A stretch of 64,000 bases of DNA from NCBI GenBank assembly GCA_947561395.2, contig OX387190.1, positions 25,910,858 through 25,974,857 of the forward strand, in the 5' to 3' direction. Shown piece after piece: positions 1 to 11,933 of the stretch. Source of the stretch: Buxus sempervirens (Eukaryota; Streptophyta; Magnoliopsida; Buxales; Buxaceae). A program made the translations under genes and the position numbers. The first letter of the stretch is position 1. Each line of letters begins with the position of its first letter. A model generated the notes under the pieces. It did not search any database. It was not told the origin of the DNA and was given only the letters and a program-made list of their open reading frames with translations.

Positions 1-922
1 TTGTAGTGATGTGATAGGACTTTGTGACTTTACTGATAGTTGCTATCATTATGTGTTTTAAATTAATAGACATAATCAGCAAACCCATCCTTTATTTTGT
101 TTTTGTTTTTCATTTCTTAGGTGTTTCAAGTTTTATCTTTCAAGGATCAACCAATTTCTTATAATTATTCATGGAAAAAGAAAAAAAAAAGGGAAAAACA
201 AATTTCATGGAACTCATTTTATTACTTGTTAACCAAACAGTTTTCTAGGTGAAAATTCATTCTGTTACGTGCTAACCAAACGCAATTAGAAAGACTCCAA
301 AATTGATTCGCAAAATGAGTTTTAAGAACTCATTCTCGGAATGAGTTCCTAATCCGGAATGAAAGCCAAACGAGGCCTAACTCTGTTTGAACAAATCTTA
401 ATGTCAAGGGATATTTATGTGAGTTTATTTAAATGTGCAGGCTGCCTTTTCTCAAAAGTGAGGGGATTTGAATGCTTTTGTCAGAAAATAGAAGGGGAGA
501 TTAAGTGTAATTTTCTCTTTTTTCTTTCTATAATTTTCTCATAACGATTAGCACCTGTTAAAATAGAAAATTGAGTTAGTTGTCTGGTTTGATTCAGCCA
601 TAACCTTACATACCCATTGCCATTCATTCAATTATATGTTAATTATCTACTTTTCATATAAAGATATTAGTGAATAGCACGTGCAAAACTCCACACGCAT
701 GTTAGTCTAGGTAATTATTATTCTTTTTTTTTTGGATAATCACACTAGATTATAGATCATATTAAACCCGAATAAAAGGTAATTACTATTCGAGATATCA
801 AACTATTTTAAGGAGCATTGTATGGAAAAGAAAGTGCCATTAATTGGGGCATAAAAGACTTTAAAATATCATATGGGGTCTTTGAAAAAGATAGTAATAA
901 ATGAATGTGGATCGAAGGAAGT
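1..922. other. AT-rich spacer before the LINE
   Basis: I see no gene here. The short open frame at 359-544 has no recognisable domain and looks like chance. The stretch 225-378 has features of a worn MITE: repeats of ACCAAAC and GAACTCATTC and an end that reads, on the minus strand, AGGCCTCGTTTGG, a start often seen in plant hAT-type MITEs. I could not find a matched second terminus or a target duplication, so this stays a suggestion. Confidence 0.5.
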
Positions 923-938
923 TAAAATCTCATAGTTA

Positions 939-1367
939 ATGCTTCTTTGGGATAAAGAGGGCAATAATGCTTCTTGGGCTATCAATTTTAGCTGTAATAC
1001 TCCTAGACAACAAAGACAGAAACTCAGGCACATGTTTAATGTTGATTATACCTCTAAATGTGACAAATATCTGGTTATTCCTGTTTTGTATAGAAAACCA
1101 TCAGCCAAGGATTGCAAAGGTCTAATGGAAAGAGTTTCTCAAAGACTAGCTGGCTGGAAATCACTCCTCCTCTCTCAAATGGGGCGCACCAGTCTAATTC
1201 AGTATGTTTTAAATGCTTCACCTTCTTATTTTATGTCTTGTTTCTTGCTTCCCAAGTCAATATTGAACAGACTAGATCAACTAGCAAGAATGTTCTTCTG
1301 GAAAAGAGGTGCTGATGCACAAGCCATGCCCTTGCTTTCACACTACCTTGGAGGAATGGAGGATTAA
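939..1367 (+). pseudogene. LINE reverse transcriptase, C-terminal fragment
   Basis: The frame holds the region after the RT catalytic core of plant LINEs: a KPSAKD segment, then the SQRLAGWKSLLLSQMGR block and the SYFMSCFLLP block that join the RT to the zf-RVT region. The catalytic FADD box is not present because the insertion is truncated upstream. The reading continues in a second frame from about 1358, where GGLNLKRSEF follows directly, so a small indel between about 1320 and 1358 separates this fragment from the next. Confidence 0.85.
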
Positions 1368-2218
1368 ACTTAAAGAGATCTGAATTCATGAACAAAGCTT
1401 TGCTGTTAAAAGCTGCATGGCAATTACAGACACAGCAACCTAGCCTATGGGTAAAAGTGATGACTAAGCTTTACTTTCCTAACTCATCTTTCTTAGAGGC
1501 ATCTGTAAAGGCAGGTCAATCATACGCTTGGCGCCAGCTACAGTCTCTCAAGAACCATCTAAATAAAGGTTTAATGTGGCTTATAGCTGATGGATCCAAG
1601 ATAAATCTGTATCAGGACAGGCGGCTACAAAATCAAGAATTCTTACCTCCACCAATGGATGTCTCACAATCACAGTCCAGCCAATTAACACGAGTAAGTG
1701 AACTAATCTCTCCCAATTCTCGCATTTGGAATGAACATCTAATCTCACAGATCTGGTCAAGGCCAGTAGATAAGCAGGTTTGGAGATTTACAAGCCATGG
1801 AGATTTCACTGTAGCTTCAGCATATCACATGTTCTTGGACAATCTACTGGATGATTCAGACAAGTTATGGCTTAAGATTTGGCATTTGAAAGTGCCTGCA
1901 CGGTGTAGATTCTTTTTATGGAAGTCGGTTCATAATGCCATCCCCACAGCTGATGTGATCAATAGAAGAATTCAAGGAAAGGATCCTATTTGCGTGCTAT
2001 GCAAATCTCAACGGGGGACTCTGGAACATTTGTGGCGTTTCTGTCCCTTTTCGCGCGCGGTCTGGTTACATTGCTTGGGTGGCTCAACTCAGACTCATGG
2101 ACCTGCAGACTCAATCAGAAAATGGTTTCAGTTAGTTTTTAAACATAAAACAGTTGGGATTCACATATCGTTTAACAATATTCTCTCTGATATTGCCTTG
2201 TTTGGGTGGACTTTGTGA
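1358..2218 (+). pseudogene. LINE ORF2 zf-RVT domain fragment
   Basis: The fragment contains a plant LINE zf-RVT domain. The signature WRFTSHGDFTVASAYHMF is followed by LWLKIWHLKVPARCRFFLW and by a zinc-binding cluster of the form C-X2-C...H-X4-C (CVLC near 1990, then EHLWRFC). The frame ends at a TGA at 2216-2218, where related elements usually have a tryptophan (WTLWK-type), so this reads as a nonsense mutation. The same frame continues for about 45 bases and then shifts at the T-rich run near 2265. Confidence 0.8.
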
Positions 2219-2868
2219 AAACATAGAAATAAAGTCTGCTTTGAAAATTGTAGACCCAAATATTTTTCAGGTGATCAGGAGGTTTAACACGCTCAAGCAA
2301 GAAATTCTTAACATTGATCTGAATCTATATAATCCATCTTCTTCATCAGAGATTCTTGCCTCATGGAGTTCACCTCCCACACCGTTCATCAAAATCAACT
2401 TTGATGGCGCAATTCTTCAGTCATCAAGCAAAGCGGGGATAGGTGTTATTGCTCGAGACTACAATGGAAGGTTCATAGTTGCAGTAGCTGCTATGTGTGA
2501 AGCCCAACAAGCCATCCAGACAGAAGCCTTAGCGGCACTAGAGGCGTTGAAGTTGGCTAAAGCCTATAAGTTTACTCATGTTGCGCTTGAAGGGGATTCC
2601 AAAAGTAATGATCCATTATCTCACTCAGTCGTCTAACAGTTATCCTTGGAAATTAACAGCCACAATTGATTCCATCAAGGTGTTATGGCCTTCCTTCCAC
2701 CGAGTTCAGGCGAGGCATGTTCATCGTGAAGCTAATGGAGCAGCAGATTCGTTAGCAAATTTCGCTATAGATAACTTTTCATATATGTGGGTTAATAACC
2801 CTCCGTCTTTTTTGAAAAATATCCTGTCTTGTGATGCTAGAAACGTTGTATATTTACGTAATAAATAA
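2219..2868 (+). pseudogene. LINE C-terminal RNase H domain, frameshifted
   Basis: This is the extra RNase H domain found at the C-terminus of many plant LINEs. The first acidic residue is in FIKINFDGA (near 2390-2410), the glutamate in QTEALAALEAL (near 2520) and the next acidic residue in EGDSK (near 2590). A 1-base shift near 2596-2606 moves the reading to the frame ending at 2868, which carries HVHREANGAADSLANFA with the last catalytic aspartate. The full tetrad is therefore present, but across two frames. Confidence 0.8.
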
Positions 2869-2912
2869 AAGTCTTATCTTCTCCACCAAAAAAAATAAAA
2901 ATAAAATCTCAT

Positions 2913-3914
2913 GATATATGTGAATAGTAATTGTTAGTGAAAATCTTTACAATTCGTTAATATTTATACTATTAGTAAAGCTAACCCTATAAAATATTCC
3001 CTAGGATTCTGATCTTTCCTTTTTAATGCTATAAATCGTCCATCAAAATTCTCAAAAAGATTATGCTATCCTAAAGAAAACTGCGCCTAAATTCTACACC
3101 ATCCTAGATAAAACTACCCAATGTAGGTGTGCTAAATGGGCCAGCCTAGCACAGCCCAAGCCCGTTTAGCACGGGCTGATGTGCTGTGGGCCCGACGGGC
3201 CACAGAGCTACGAAGCTCCAACTCTCCGGCTATTAAGCTTTGTCCAACAGTCAGTATCAAATTAAGCTACCGAAACCGGAGGCCATTGGATAGCACCACT
3301 GGAGTAAAATAACCCTCTGGAGCTTTTGACATCAGAAAATTTTGCCGTTCAGCAATTCAACACAAATTCCCAATCCAACAAAGACCGAACATATTGATGA
3401 CTAGTTCGCTATCTTGGATTCAAAGATGTGGAACAGTAAAAAGAGAAAGGAGCGTACCTGCTGCAAGAGGTTTTTGCAATGAAGTCGAGAAATCCACCAC
3501 TCCCAAGCTACCTTTGTAGTGCCCTAGGAAGAAGAAGAAGAAAACACGAGGCTCCCCGAGCTATCTTCGTCGAAGTCATTCGTCGTGCCCTAGGAGGAGG
3601 AAGAATAGAGTCGAAGTCGAGGAAGAGATGAAAAAATCAAGACACACGAGAGTTATATTCGTAGTGCCGCGGTGGAAAATAACTTCCGCTGAGTTTTAAC
3701 GGAAGTTATTTAGCAGAAGTTATTTTCCGCTATTTTCCATCGATTTTCCTTTAACTTGGAAAATGTTTTCTATTACTTTTTGTTTTCCTCTAAAACAAAC
3801 ATCGGGAAAATTTCAAAATTCTAGAAAATATTTTCTTTTCCCCTATGTGCTTAGAAGGAGGATAGAGATTATTCTATAAAACCTATAAAAGAGGCAATTG
3901 TGTAGAGGAAAGTA
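2913..3914. other. Spacer with remnants of small DNA elements
   Basis: No gene is supported. At 2955-3010 a TATACTATTAGTAAAG block followed by AATATTCCCT matches the blocks near 11934 and 12104 and resembles a plant Helitron 5' end. At 3120-3220 a GC-rich stretch built of GGGCC and AGCCCA motifs resembles a hAT-type terminus. The minus strand of 3440-3600 has exon-like sequence ending in a good splice donor (GCAG/GTACGC near 3456), perhaps a captured gene fragment. None has both ends visible. Confidence 0.4.
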
Positions 3915-6874
3915 GGACTGTAAAAGGAGCAGATCTTTATTCGATACTGACTGTTTTTGATTAAATTAATCCGATTTAATCGGATTTTTATCCGATTAAA
4001 TAACCGTCAGATCGGATACGGATCCAATTATCGAATCCGTTTATAATTAGATTCGGATTAGGATAAAGGTGTATCCGTCCGAATAAGATCCGGATCCGAT
4101 TAAATTGAAGGCATACATGAAATTTTTAGAGTTAGTGTGGGTGTTTAAGTATATCTGTTAGTGTCCTATATATACTAACTCTTAAGAGACCTAACCCTAA
4201 CTCATCGATTCTTTCTCTCTCAACTCCCAAGCGTAAACCTAACGTTGGATTCTCGAAACGCCTTCGTCTGTTCGCCCCTGCTTCTCTTCCAAGTCCAAGC
4301 ATCAATCATCTCTCCCAACTCCCAAGCATTAAGTTGGCAAGATCTCCTAAGTCATTGACTCCATTCATCTCTCCCAAGCATCAAGTCGGCAACGACGGCA
4401 AGATCTCCTAAGTTTGTTCGTCTCTCCCAACTCCCAAGCAATAGTTCGCCTCTCCTAAGTAATTTCTCTATTTCTCTAATATCATAATGCTTGCTGCCTA
4501 AAAGTTCTTATCATGGCTGCCAGATCTGGGAGAGGAGAGAGGTCTCTTTTCGTGTATTGTCTTTGAAAATTTAAATCGGACAAGTCAGTCCCCACCTCTC
4601 TCTAACCCTACCCTACTATTCTGTGCTTTTTCACCCTGTATAAACAAATTTTGCGTATGAAATCAAATGGATCAGATGTGCCAATACAAATAAACTTTTG
4701 TTTTTATTAAAAATAATGTAGTACAAATCTCTGTGATTCCTTTAATTCTTTTCTTCAAAAATCTTCAATTTGAGGGCTAAATTAGCTTGATCCCAAATCG
4801 GTCTTCAACCTTCCTTGACAAACTTTACAAAAGGCAGACTAAGTGGTAGATCTGGTGGATTCCACGTGTAGATCTGTACTGGATTTAATGAAAAGTCTTC
4901 AGCTTGATCTTCGGCTTTTGTGCTTGTTAAAGATCTTGGAAAACTTTGACTTTTGATGTAGATCTTTGGGCTGTAGAGCGTGTCAGAGACAGAATTCTTG
5001 AATCTTCAGAATAGCAGCGCTTTGATTCTTCAGAGCTTAAGGTCTTCAGAATAGCAGCACTTCAGTTCTTCAGGATTTAAGTCTTCAGAGCAACAAAGAT
5101 TTACTTCTTTTCTTTTGTAGCTTGATGTCTTTTTTTGAATGAAGAGAAAACCACCCTATTTATAGATGTTGGGAGGATAGGGCTCTCTAGATTTAAAACT
5201 CTTGAGAGAATTATCACAAGTTGCAGATAATTCTCTATTTTTTTGAAGAATTATCAGTATTAAGAGATAATTCACTTATTTTGAAAATTATCAAATAATA
5301 ATTCTTCATGGGACCCACAAGCAATTTATTAGTCATTTTAGAGATAAAATTGTATTGATTTTATTTAAATAATTTTATCTCTAAGTAGGGTCCATATTTT
5401 TATGAGATTTTCCCATGTGGCATTTCAAAAGTTTCTCTTCCTACACACCCAACAGCGAACACGCGCTTCTCTTTTTCTCGTTGCGTCCTCCTTTTTTGTT
5501 TTTTCTTCTTCTTTTTCTTTTATTTTTGCCTTTTTAGCTGTCTATGCTCTCCAGCGCAATTTCTATAAATCTCACCCGCTCTCGCTCGAATTTCTATAAA
5601 TCTCACCCGCTCTCGCTCGTTTCTTCCTTCTTTCTTCTTGCCTGACACTATTCGTTCTTGTTTTCTGTTTGGGTTCTTCTTTGGAGGAGCTACAGATTGG
5701 AGAAGCTACGAAGGTAGCTGAGGTAAGAAGCCTTTCTCTTTTTCTATCCTTCTGTTTCTCCGTGTGTTTGTTCTTGCTTATTGCTTCTTTCGTTTGATCT
5801 CTAGGTCTGGAGATGATTTTGTGATTTTGTGGGAAAAATCTCTGTTTTTCTTTTTTTTGATGTCCTTGTGGAAGAACGAGCATTGTGTTTGGTTGTTCAT
5901 GATGTTTTTCTTTTCCTTTCTCTGATTTTGTGATATTGCCGAATTTTGTTTCTGTTTTCCAAGCTTACAATTTTATTTTTTGGAGCTCTCTAGAAGTTTA
6001 GACTTTGGGCATGATAGAGCTTGTTTTGTCTCTGTTTTGATTTTATTTTTCACTGTTTCTTTTATTATTTTTTTTAACGGAAACCCTTGAAGGTTTTCTT
6101 TGTACAATAACAGACGAGGGAAAAAAAGAGAGAGACGTGTGAACTTCTACCTCTGCAAAGAAGGTTTTCCCTCCTCTCTCATTCTAATTTAAATCTTTTA
6201 TTTGTGAATTTCTTTGAGATCCTGATGTCTATCTAGACAAATTTTGCAATGTAATTCTGCGTTTTAATTTTGCAATCTAATTTAAATCTTTTATTTGTGA
6301 ATTTCTTTAAATTGTGGATCTGGAACTCAAATGATTGGTTTTCTTTCTTTGCAGATGTGTATTGGTAAAGACTAAAGAGAATTGCTCCATTGATGTCTCT
6401 CAAGGGACTTTTGGGTCTAGCAAGTAGCAACTACAGTAGCAGCGTTAGCATTAGACCTGTCGTGGTTAATTTTGTTTTGCAATGAGGCTACTGTTAGAGA
6501 TTAGGATTTTCAAATTAAATATATTATCCAAGTCTATCTTGTATCAAAGAAGAGGAAAACTAAAGAGCTAGCATAATTGATTTATTGTTCTTTTTTTTGC
6601 TAGGAGTTTAATTTATTAGCTTGTAAATCACACCATTTTTAAATTAGATGAAATTTAATCATGTTGTCCGAGTTATTAACAGATTCGAATATTTAATTAG
6701 ATTCGAACAAAATCGGATACAAATACAGATTTAACAATAATATTTGGATTCGGACTTGGTAGGACATGTGAAAGATCCGTTGAATAGTTAAATGAATATG
6801 GATATCCTAAATATTAATCGGATTCGAATTCGGATTCACATAGATCCGCTTCGTATTTGTTCCATTTACAGTCT
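3915..6874. mobile_element. Non-autonomous TIR DNA transposon, 2.96 kb
   Basis: The ends are imperfect inverted repeats: 3915 begins GGACTGTAAAAGGAGCAGAT and the reverse of 6874 begins AGACTGTAAATGGAACAAAT. Both subterminal regions (3940-4110 and 6660-6850) are packed with ATCCGAT/ATCGGAT words, as in hAT subterminal repeats. Direct flanking repeats TAGAGGAAAGTA (3903-3914) and TAGAGGTAAGTA (6875-6886) match at 11 of 12 bases. The TIR looks hAT-like, but a hAT duplication should be 8 bp, so the superfamily is open. No transposase frame remains. The interior has gene-like leader sequence and a solo copia-type LTR. Confidence 0.65.
4658..5454 (-). mobile_element. Solo LTR, copia-like
   Basis: Read on the minus strand the segment starts TGTTGGGTGTGTAGG and ends ATTTGATTTCA, the usual TG...CA frame, and contains a clear TATA box, CTATAAATAGGG, at about 5155-5167. 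Flanks are GCGTA (4653-4657) and GCGAA (5455-5459), a 5-bp duplication with one mismatch. Near 4980-5100, in the part transcribed after the TATA box, a CTTCAGAATAGCAGC unit is repeated. The length, about 0.8 kb, suits a copia LTR. No internal coding sequence adjoins it. The left boundary is the weaker one. Confidence 0.5.
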
Positions 6875-7640
6875 TAGAGGTAAGTATCCAAGAGATTTGA
6901 ATTGAGTCTTGTCTTTGTAAGAAGGTTTCCCCCTAGAAGAGGGACTTGCCTAATAAATTGCTTTCTTCTTCCTTGTTGCTTTTATCATTGAGACAGATAG
7001 AGAGAAAGAACTAACCTGCTGGTAATGCGTTAATGGTTCTCACGCGATTGTTAGCCTGCAAGCATATTTCGTTAGAGAGAGAGAGAGAGAGAGGGATAGG
7101 AGGGAGAGACAACCACCTGCCAGTAGAGTTTTGATCTTCAAGATGAAGCCAAAATGATACGTATGTGGTTTTTTTGGTTTGGTTCGGATTATATCACACC
7201 TAAAGCATGAACCTTACGGAGGTAATACGGTTTGTAATTTTCAAACCAAAGCTGAACCAAACCGATTTTTCTATTTGGTTCAGTCGGTTTTTGGTTAACA
7301 CCAAACCATTTGACGCCCCCACGTAGTAATAGATGCATCAACATGTGGTTCAACTGAACCGTACAAACAGATGCATCAACATGTGGTTCAACTGAACCAT
7401 TAATTCCTAACATCATTTCTGTTCATGGTGGTTTATATTTCCGGTATTGAACGCAATGATCCAACGGATTGGCTGCTCAAGAAAGTATGCAAGTAACATG
7501 GGTGAGAAATTCTCTCCCAACTAATATCGGGCTAAATACAAGTATGCAAGGTTGTATGTTCGAGTTTTGGTTTATGCATGATTATTTTATAATGATTCAG
7601 TTTTTTGTTTAATTTGGTTTACTAGAGGACTTAATCTATG
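6875..7640. other. Spacer with GA microsatellite and hAT-like palindromic words
   Basis: No gene is supported. A (GA)n tract lies at about 7074-7093. Between 7160 and 7410 there are many GGTTTGGTT / AACCAAACC words and a repeated ACATGTGGTTCAACTGAACC unit (7340-7400), typical of subterminal regions of hAT-like elements such as the one at 42848-43437. Clean termini could not be found. Confidence 0.4.
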
Positions 7641-9070
7641 CTATAAATAACTTGAGGCCCCCTTGGGAAGCATGCCAAACTAATAAAACTTTTTTGCCTA
7701 AAATAACTTTCTAATGATATTTTATCTTATATATTTATATGGGTAACTTTGTCTTTCTCGTTTTTTTTTTTTAAATTTTCAAAAGTGACCCTTAACAATC
7801 CTTATGCATTATATGTCCTAAAATTTGTATCTATATATTGCAATACTACACGTGCACCCTACTATTACTATATATAAAGCGAGGGGCATCCTCGGGGAAG
7901 CATGCATACTAACTGAATTTTTTTCCTAAAATAACCTCCTAATAACATTTTGCCTTATATTTTTATGTAGGTAACTTTTTTTTTCTCATTTTTCAATTTC
8001 CAAAAGAGATCCTCAACTATTCCTTATGTCTTACACGTCTTAAGATTTGTATCTACATGTGCACCTTGGGCTGTCACGTGAGTCGAGCTTGAGCCCTATT
8101 TTTAGGCTCATGAGCTGAGTCTAAGCCTCAAAAATAACTTGTTAAATTAATGAGCCTAAGCCGAGCTTGGGTGGGCTCAGCTCAATTAAAGCTCGGCTCA
8201 TTGAGTGTGTGCATGTTTATATATGTAACTATATTAAACATATATGTTGATATTTAACCAGTAAATTTTAACTCATAATTAGATACTTTCTATAGTTAAG
8301 AAGTTAACAAATTAAAAATGAACTCTAATTAACAACTATTTGACTTAATCAAATCATAGCTTGTATTAATTAAAAACCTAATTAACTTTTTAAGTTGTTG
8401 CTTTTTCTTGATAACGCAAGCTTTTACGTTTAGTTTTTTTGGTTTCTTTCTAAGATATTAAAAAGTTTGTTTTATTTATTTTGTCCTTCATTACTATGAT
8501 TACATAGGTATATTTTACTTTTTCTTCCTAAATGCAGGTTTTAGATCCTATTAATTCTTAATATTTGATAGAGAAAGGGCCAAATGATTACGGATAAAGA
8601 ATCCTTAGCTTATTTTATTCTTGCCTTTTTGTTATTGTCTATTGACTCTATTTTTTTTTATCGTCCATTTTTTTTTGATTTTTTGAATATTTTGGTCTAT
8701 ATATGATGCACTAGGATTTGGGACTTGATACAGTTGCGATTTAGGGACCACTTTCGAGATTTTTTTTTTCAAAAATAATTTTCTTCAGATTGAATATTTG
8801 GAAATCATACGAAAGATTGGAAATTTTTATTTTTTATAAATTCTAAACAAAATATAGGTCAAAATCATTTTGAAATGAACTTTTGTGGGCCGAGCCTGAG
8901 CTCAAGAATTTTTAATGAGCCTGAGCTAAGCTTGAACTCATAATTTTTTAGAGATCCTAAGCTGAGCTTGAGCCTTGCCCAAGGTTTATGAGCCTAAGTT
9001 GAGCTATGTAAAGCTTGGCTCAACTCAGATCATTTACAACCATATGTGCAACTTGCTAGTGTAAGTTGAA
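7640..9070. mobile_element. Two tandem Helitron-like repeats, second one interrupted
   Basis: Two related blocks follow each other: about 7640-7857 and 7858-8067. They share GGGAAGCATGC, CCTAAAATAAC, TTTTTATGTAGGTAAC-type and TTTGTATCTA words in the same order. Each ends in a CACGTGCACC or ATGTGCAACTTGCTAG block, which resembles the short hairpin plus CTAG end of plant Helitrons. The end of the second copy resumes at 9044 after the inserted TIR element. The starts are vague and no coding sequence is present. Confidence 0.35.
8068..9043. mobile_element. hAT-like non-autonomous element inserted in the Helitron-like repeat
   Basis: The left end begins GGGCTGTCACGTGAGTCGAG and the reverse of the right end ATGGTTGTAAATGATCTGAG. 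Both then run into repeated GAGCTTGAGCC / GGCTCAAGCTC words, the classic subterminal pattern of one plant hAT group. Direct repeats ATGTGCACCTT (8057-8067) and ATGTGCAACTT (9044-9054) match at 10 of 11 bases and lie exactly at the boundaries. The interior is AT-rich and non-coding. Confidence 0.6.
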
Positions 9071-9407
9071 CCAAATCACTTTGGTTTCATATTTTCTAAG
9101 CATAACTAAATCAAATTAGGAGAAGTTATTGCGTAGATGCAATATCCATTATCCATTTTAAGTAACGAATTTCTTTATTGTGTACATGCAGCATTGCACG
9201 TATCACCTACTACTTGGACTCATTAATTGGTTTTACAAGCAAACTAAAGTTTGTTGGTGTTTGATCATCTTAACCGATTGGTCCAATTTGGTTTGTAGAA
9301 TTCAAGCCCTATCAACAGGCATGAATGGATGAATGTAAGCCATTAATTTCTATTAAGGCTTTGTATCTTATAATATCAAGATATCCTATTTATTCAAAGT
9401 AGCGAAG
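9071..9407. other. Spacer
   Basis: I see no gene here. A block at about 9185-9215 (CATTGCACGTATCACCTACT) again resembles a Helitron 3' end, but its partner 5' end is not identifiable. Confidence 0.4.
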
Positions 9408-11836
9408 TGTAGACACCCCAAATTACGCTGAGAAAATGATGAAAAATTGGCCAAAATCATTCTTTCTTTTGTAACCAACATAAAAAATAAGAAAATAAAC
9501 TTGTTCTTTGTATCCGATAGAATGCATCAGATACAAATGACGTTTATTTTATCCGATGGATTTCGTCGAATACAAAGATAATTGCTTGTATTCGACCTGA
9601 GTTGTTGGATACAAGGTTTTTGCTCAAAATTAGGGTTTTCCGAAAGTTTTCACTTTTTACTGTCTTATCCCTTGTTTAAGAAGTGGAAATCTCGGAAATA
9701 ACCCTAGGTTAAGTGGGAGAATGCTAGACACTTCCTTGTGTCTACCATTAGGGTTCTCCTTAACCCTAGCTTTTGCCTGTAAATAGGAGGTCTCTCCTCA
9801 AGCAAATGGCCAAGAGTTTGAGAGCCAGAAGTTGGAGGTTGAAGAACTCCAAGTGAAGAAGGGAACCGCTGCCGCATTGCTCCCAGAAACCCAGGTAAGC
9901 CTGGAACTTCTTTATTTTTTGTTTTGTACATTCTAGGGTTAGATCTTTCTTCTACCTTTCTGTAGAATAATGGCCTACTCTTTGTGCTTGAAACCCCTTT
10001 CTTTACTCAAAGTACCTCGAGACTCCCTCTAGCCGTAAAACGTGAGAGAGATCTAGGGGAAACGAGATTGGGAATTGATCCTTAGTCTTACAACCCTCTT
10101 GAATGGCCTATGATTGTGTGAAACCCCATCCCTACTCAAAGTACCCCAAGACTATCTCAAAACCGTAAAACGTGGAGAGAGAACTAAGGGAAACGGGAAT
10201 GGGAATGGAACCCTAGTTCTAGAACCCCCATGTTCTTGATATGCTTTGAATGCTATATGTCATGATGTGTTGAGGCGATTTTTACACTTGCACATATAGC
10301 AATCGTTTTGTCGGAATCGGCTTATATTTCGGATCTATCGTATTCATTGTGATAGATTTGAAATAAATGGCCCCAAGCAGTTCTGGGACATTTCTTAATG
10401 ATTTTTAAAATGATTTAAGCAAAGCTATCTTTGAGTATTGAAGACCTCATGGTCTAACCTCTCGGTTTTGGGTTTTTTTGCTCCATTTTAGGGTTTTTGG
10501 CATATTCTCTCCAATCAAAGAGAATGGTGAGTCAAATCCGGGCCCTATTTCCTCCTGGAGGTTTTTCAATACTTTTTCAAATGATTTTGATTTAGATTGC
10601 ACGGATTTCACACACTTGATCACCGTTTTGGGTTGATTTTACTTAAAAATGGCAAAACTTGACAGCATCTGTACCCTAACTTCGGACACTCATAACTTCA
10701 TCATCCGGATGAATTTTGGAGTGATTTCAAAGTCATGTGAAAGGTGAGACTGTCTAGTTCATGTCTATAAAATTTCAGCGATTTTTATGGAGTGGATTTT
10801 TGACACCATTCAATCGAAGTTGACAGGACAGTTCAGGCCAGATTGCTGAACCTGTCACTTTGAATGAGCACCACATGCTCGATTTAAGTCCGATTTGAGT
10901 GATTTTGATTTCTGTGCTTTCCTTGATGAGTCTAATTTCAAATCCAATTGGTTTTATAATTTTTTGATTTCATTTGTGTCCTGTGTGACTGATTTACTCA
11001 GAACTGTCCTATAGCACTATTCTGTGCTGATCTGTGATCTTCTGGGCATGTTTGTGAGGTCACACAAGTCACATCTGAATGCAGTTTGGTGTGGGGCCTA
11101 TTTCGTTTGAAAGATGACACTTCATACTTCATTCATGCAAATTTTCACTGATTTATATGGAGCCAATTGTTCTAAATGAATTTCCAAAGTTGCCCACTTA
11201 TTACTTTTACCGATTTCCAACAGCAGATTTCAAAGGAGCATAACTCTTAGGATTTTAATCGGATTTATTTGAAAATCTTCCTGAGTATTCTATTTATCAT
11301 AATCTTTCAAATGGATTTGGTTTGATTCAATTTGAATTTGATTTGAATGATTTTAAGACAAATGGCTCCATCTTTTACCAAATTTTCCGGATTTGTCTTA
11401 ACTTGTTTATATTCAAGTTTTTGCTTTGATTTTCATTTTAACGGTGATGTCCCAGAAATGATACTTCCATAAAAGAAAGTCTAAGATTCATTAGACTTCT
11501 CATGTGGAGGGATCATACATGTGTTTAGTCTTTTTAAGCCCTTTTTGATTATTAGCAAGCTTTCTTTATTTTGAACATGAACAACACTTGGCAACCACCT
11601 TGTGTGGGTGAACGAGGGTGCCTAACACCTTCCCCCGTTCATAATCTAATCCCCTTACCCATCTCTGGATTTTATTTTCAGGTAGAGTTATTCTTACTCT
11701 AGTTTTGCCTTTTTTGTTTATTTTAATGATTTTTGGTGTCCATTCACACATAAAAAGAATGGTGGTGACTCTCCCATTTTATGAATCCCTGTAATGATCG
11801 GAAAGTCAATGGATTGATTTTTCCCCATGTCTCACA
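9408..11836 (+). mobile_element. Solo LTR of gypsy family A, with perfect TSD
   Basis: The sequence starts TGTAGACACCCCAAATT and ends CCCATGTCTCACA, the same termini as the LTRs of the 22.4-kb element. It is flanked by CGAAG at 9403-9407 and CGAAG at 11837-11841. It is colinear with that LTR over its whole length but clearly diverged. Preserved parts include three palindromes at a 39-bp period (9511, 9550, 9589), a TATA-like CTGTAAATAGG near 9776, a splice donor CCCAG/GTAAGC at 9894/9895, and the CACTTGGCAACCAC block near the 3' end. A single LTR between target duplications points to loss of the interior by LTR-LTR recombination. Confidence 0.93.
9510..9612. promoter_or_regulatory. Three palindromes at 39-bp period in the solo LTR
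   Basis: TATCC, TATCC and TATTC start at 9511, 9550 and 9589, exactly 39 bases apart, and each opens an inverted repeat of about 24 bases (for example TATCCGAT...ATCAGATAC). The palindrome sequence differs from the ATCCGGT...ACCGGAT form in the full-length element, but spacing and symmetry are the same. The array lies about 160 bases upstream of the TATA-like box. Confidence 0.75.
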
Positions 11837-11933
11837 CGAAGGATGATATTTTTCACCTTTTCTTCTAGAGAAAACCGATAATGGTGCAGATTTTTGTTTC
11901 TCAGTAACCCTTAATTATCGATATCTATACTAT

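Larger units (their letters stand above)
923..2912 (+). mobile_element. 5'-truncated LINE (L1-type) insertion with TSD
   Basis: The 11-bp direct repeat TAAAATCTCAT lies at 923-933 and again at 2902-2912, and the sequence just before the second copy is an A-rich tail (2887-2901). Between them lies the C-terminal part of a plant LINE ORF2: the end of the reverse transcriptase, a zf-RVT zinc-binding domain and a C-terminal RNase H. A direct repeat, an A-rich 3' end and a missing 5' end are the standard signature of target-primed reverse transcription. The first base of the element falls inside the RT coding region, so endonuclease and most of the RT are absent. The copy is dead through frameshifts and stops. 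Confidence 0.9.

Noticed and set aside
225..378. A possible MITE paired in sequence with 12660-12850.
   Set aside because: Shared short words are suggestive, but neither copy shows both termini or a target duplication.
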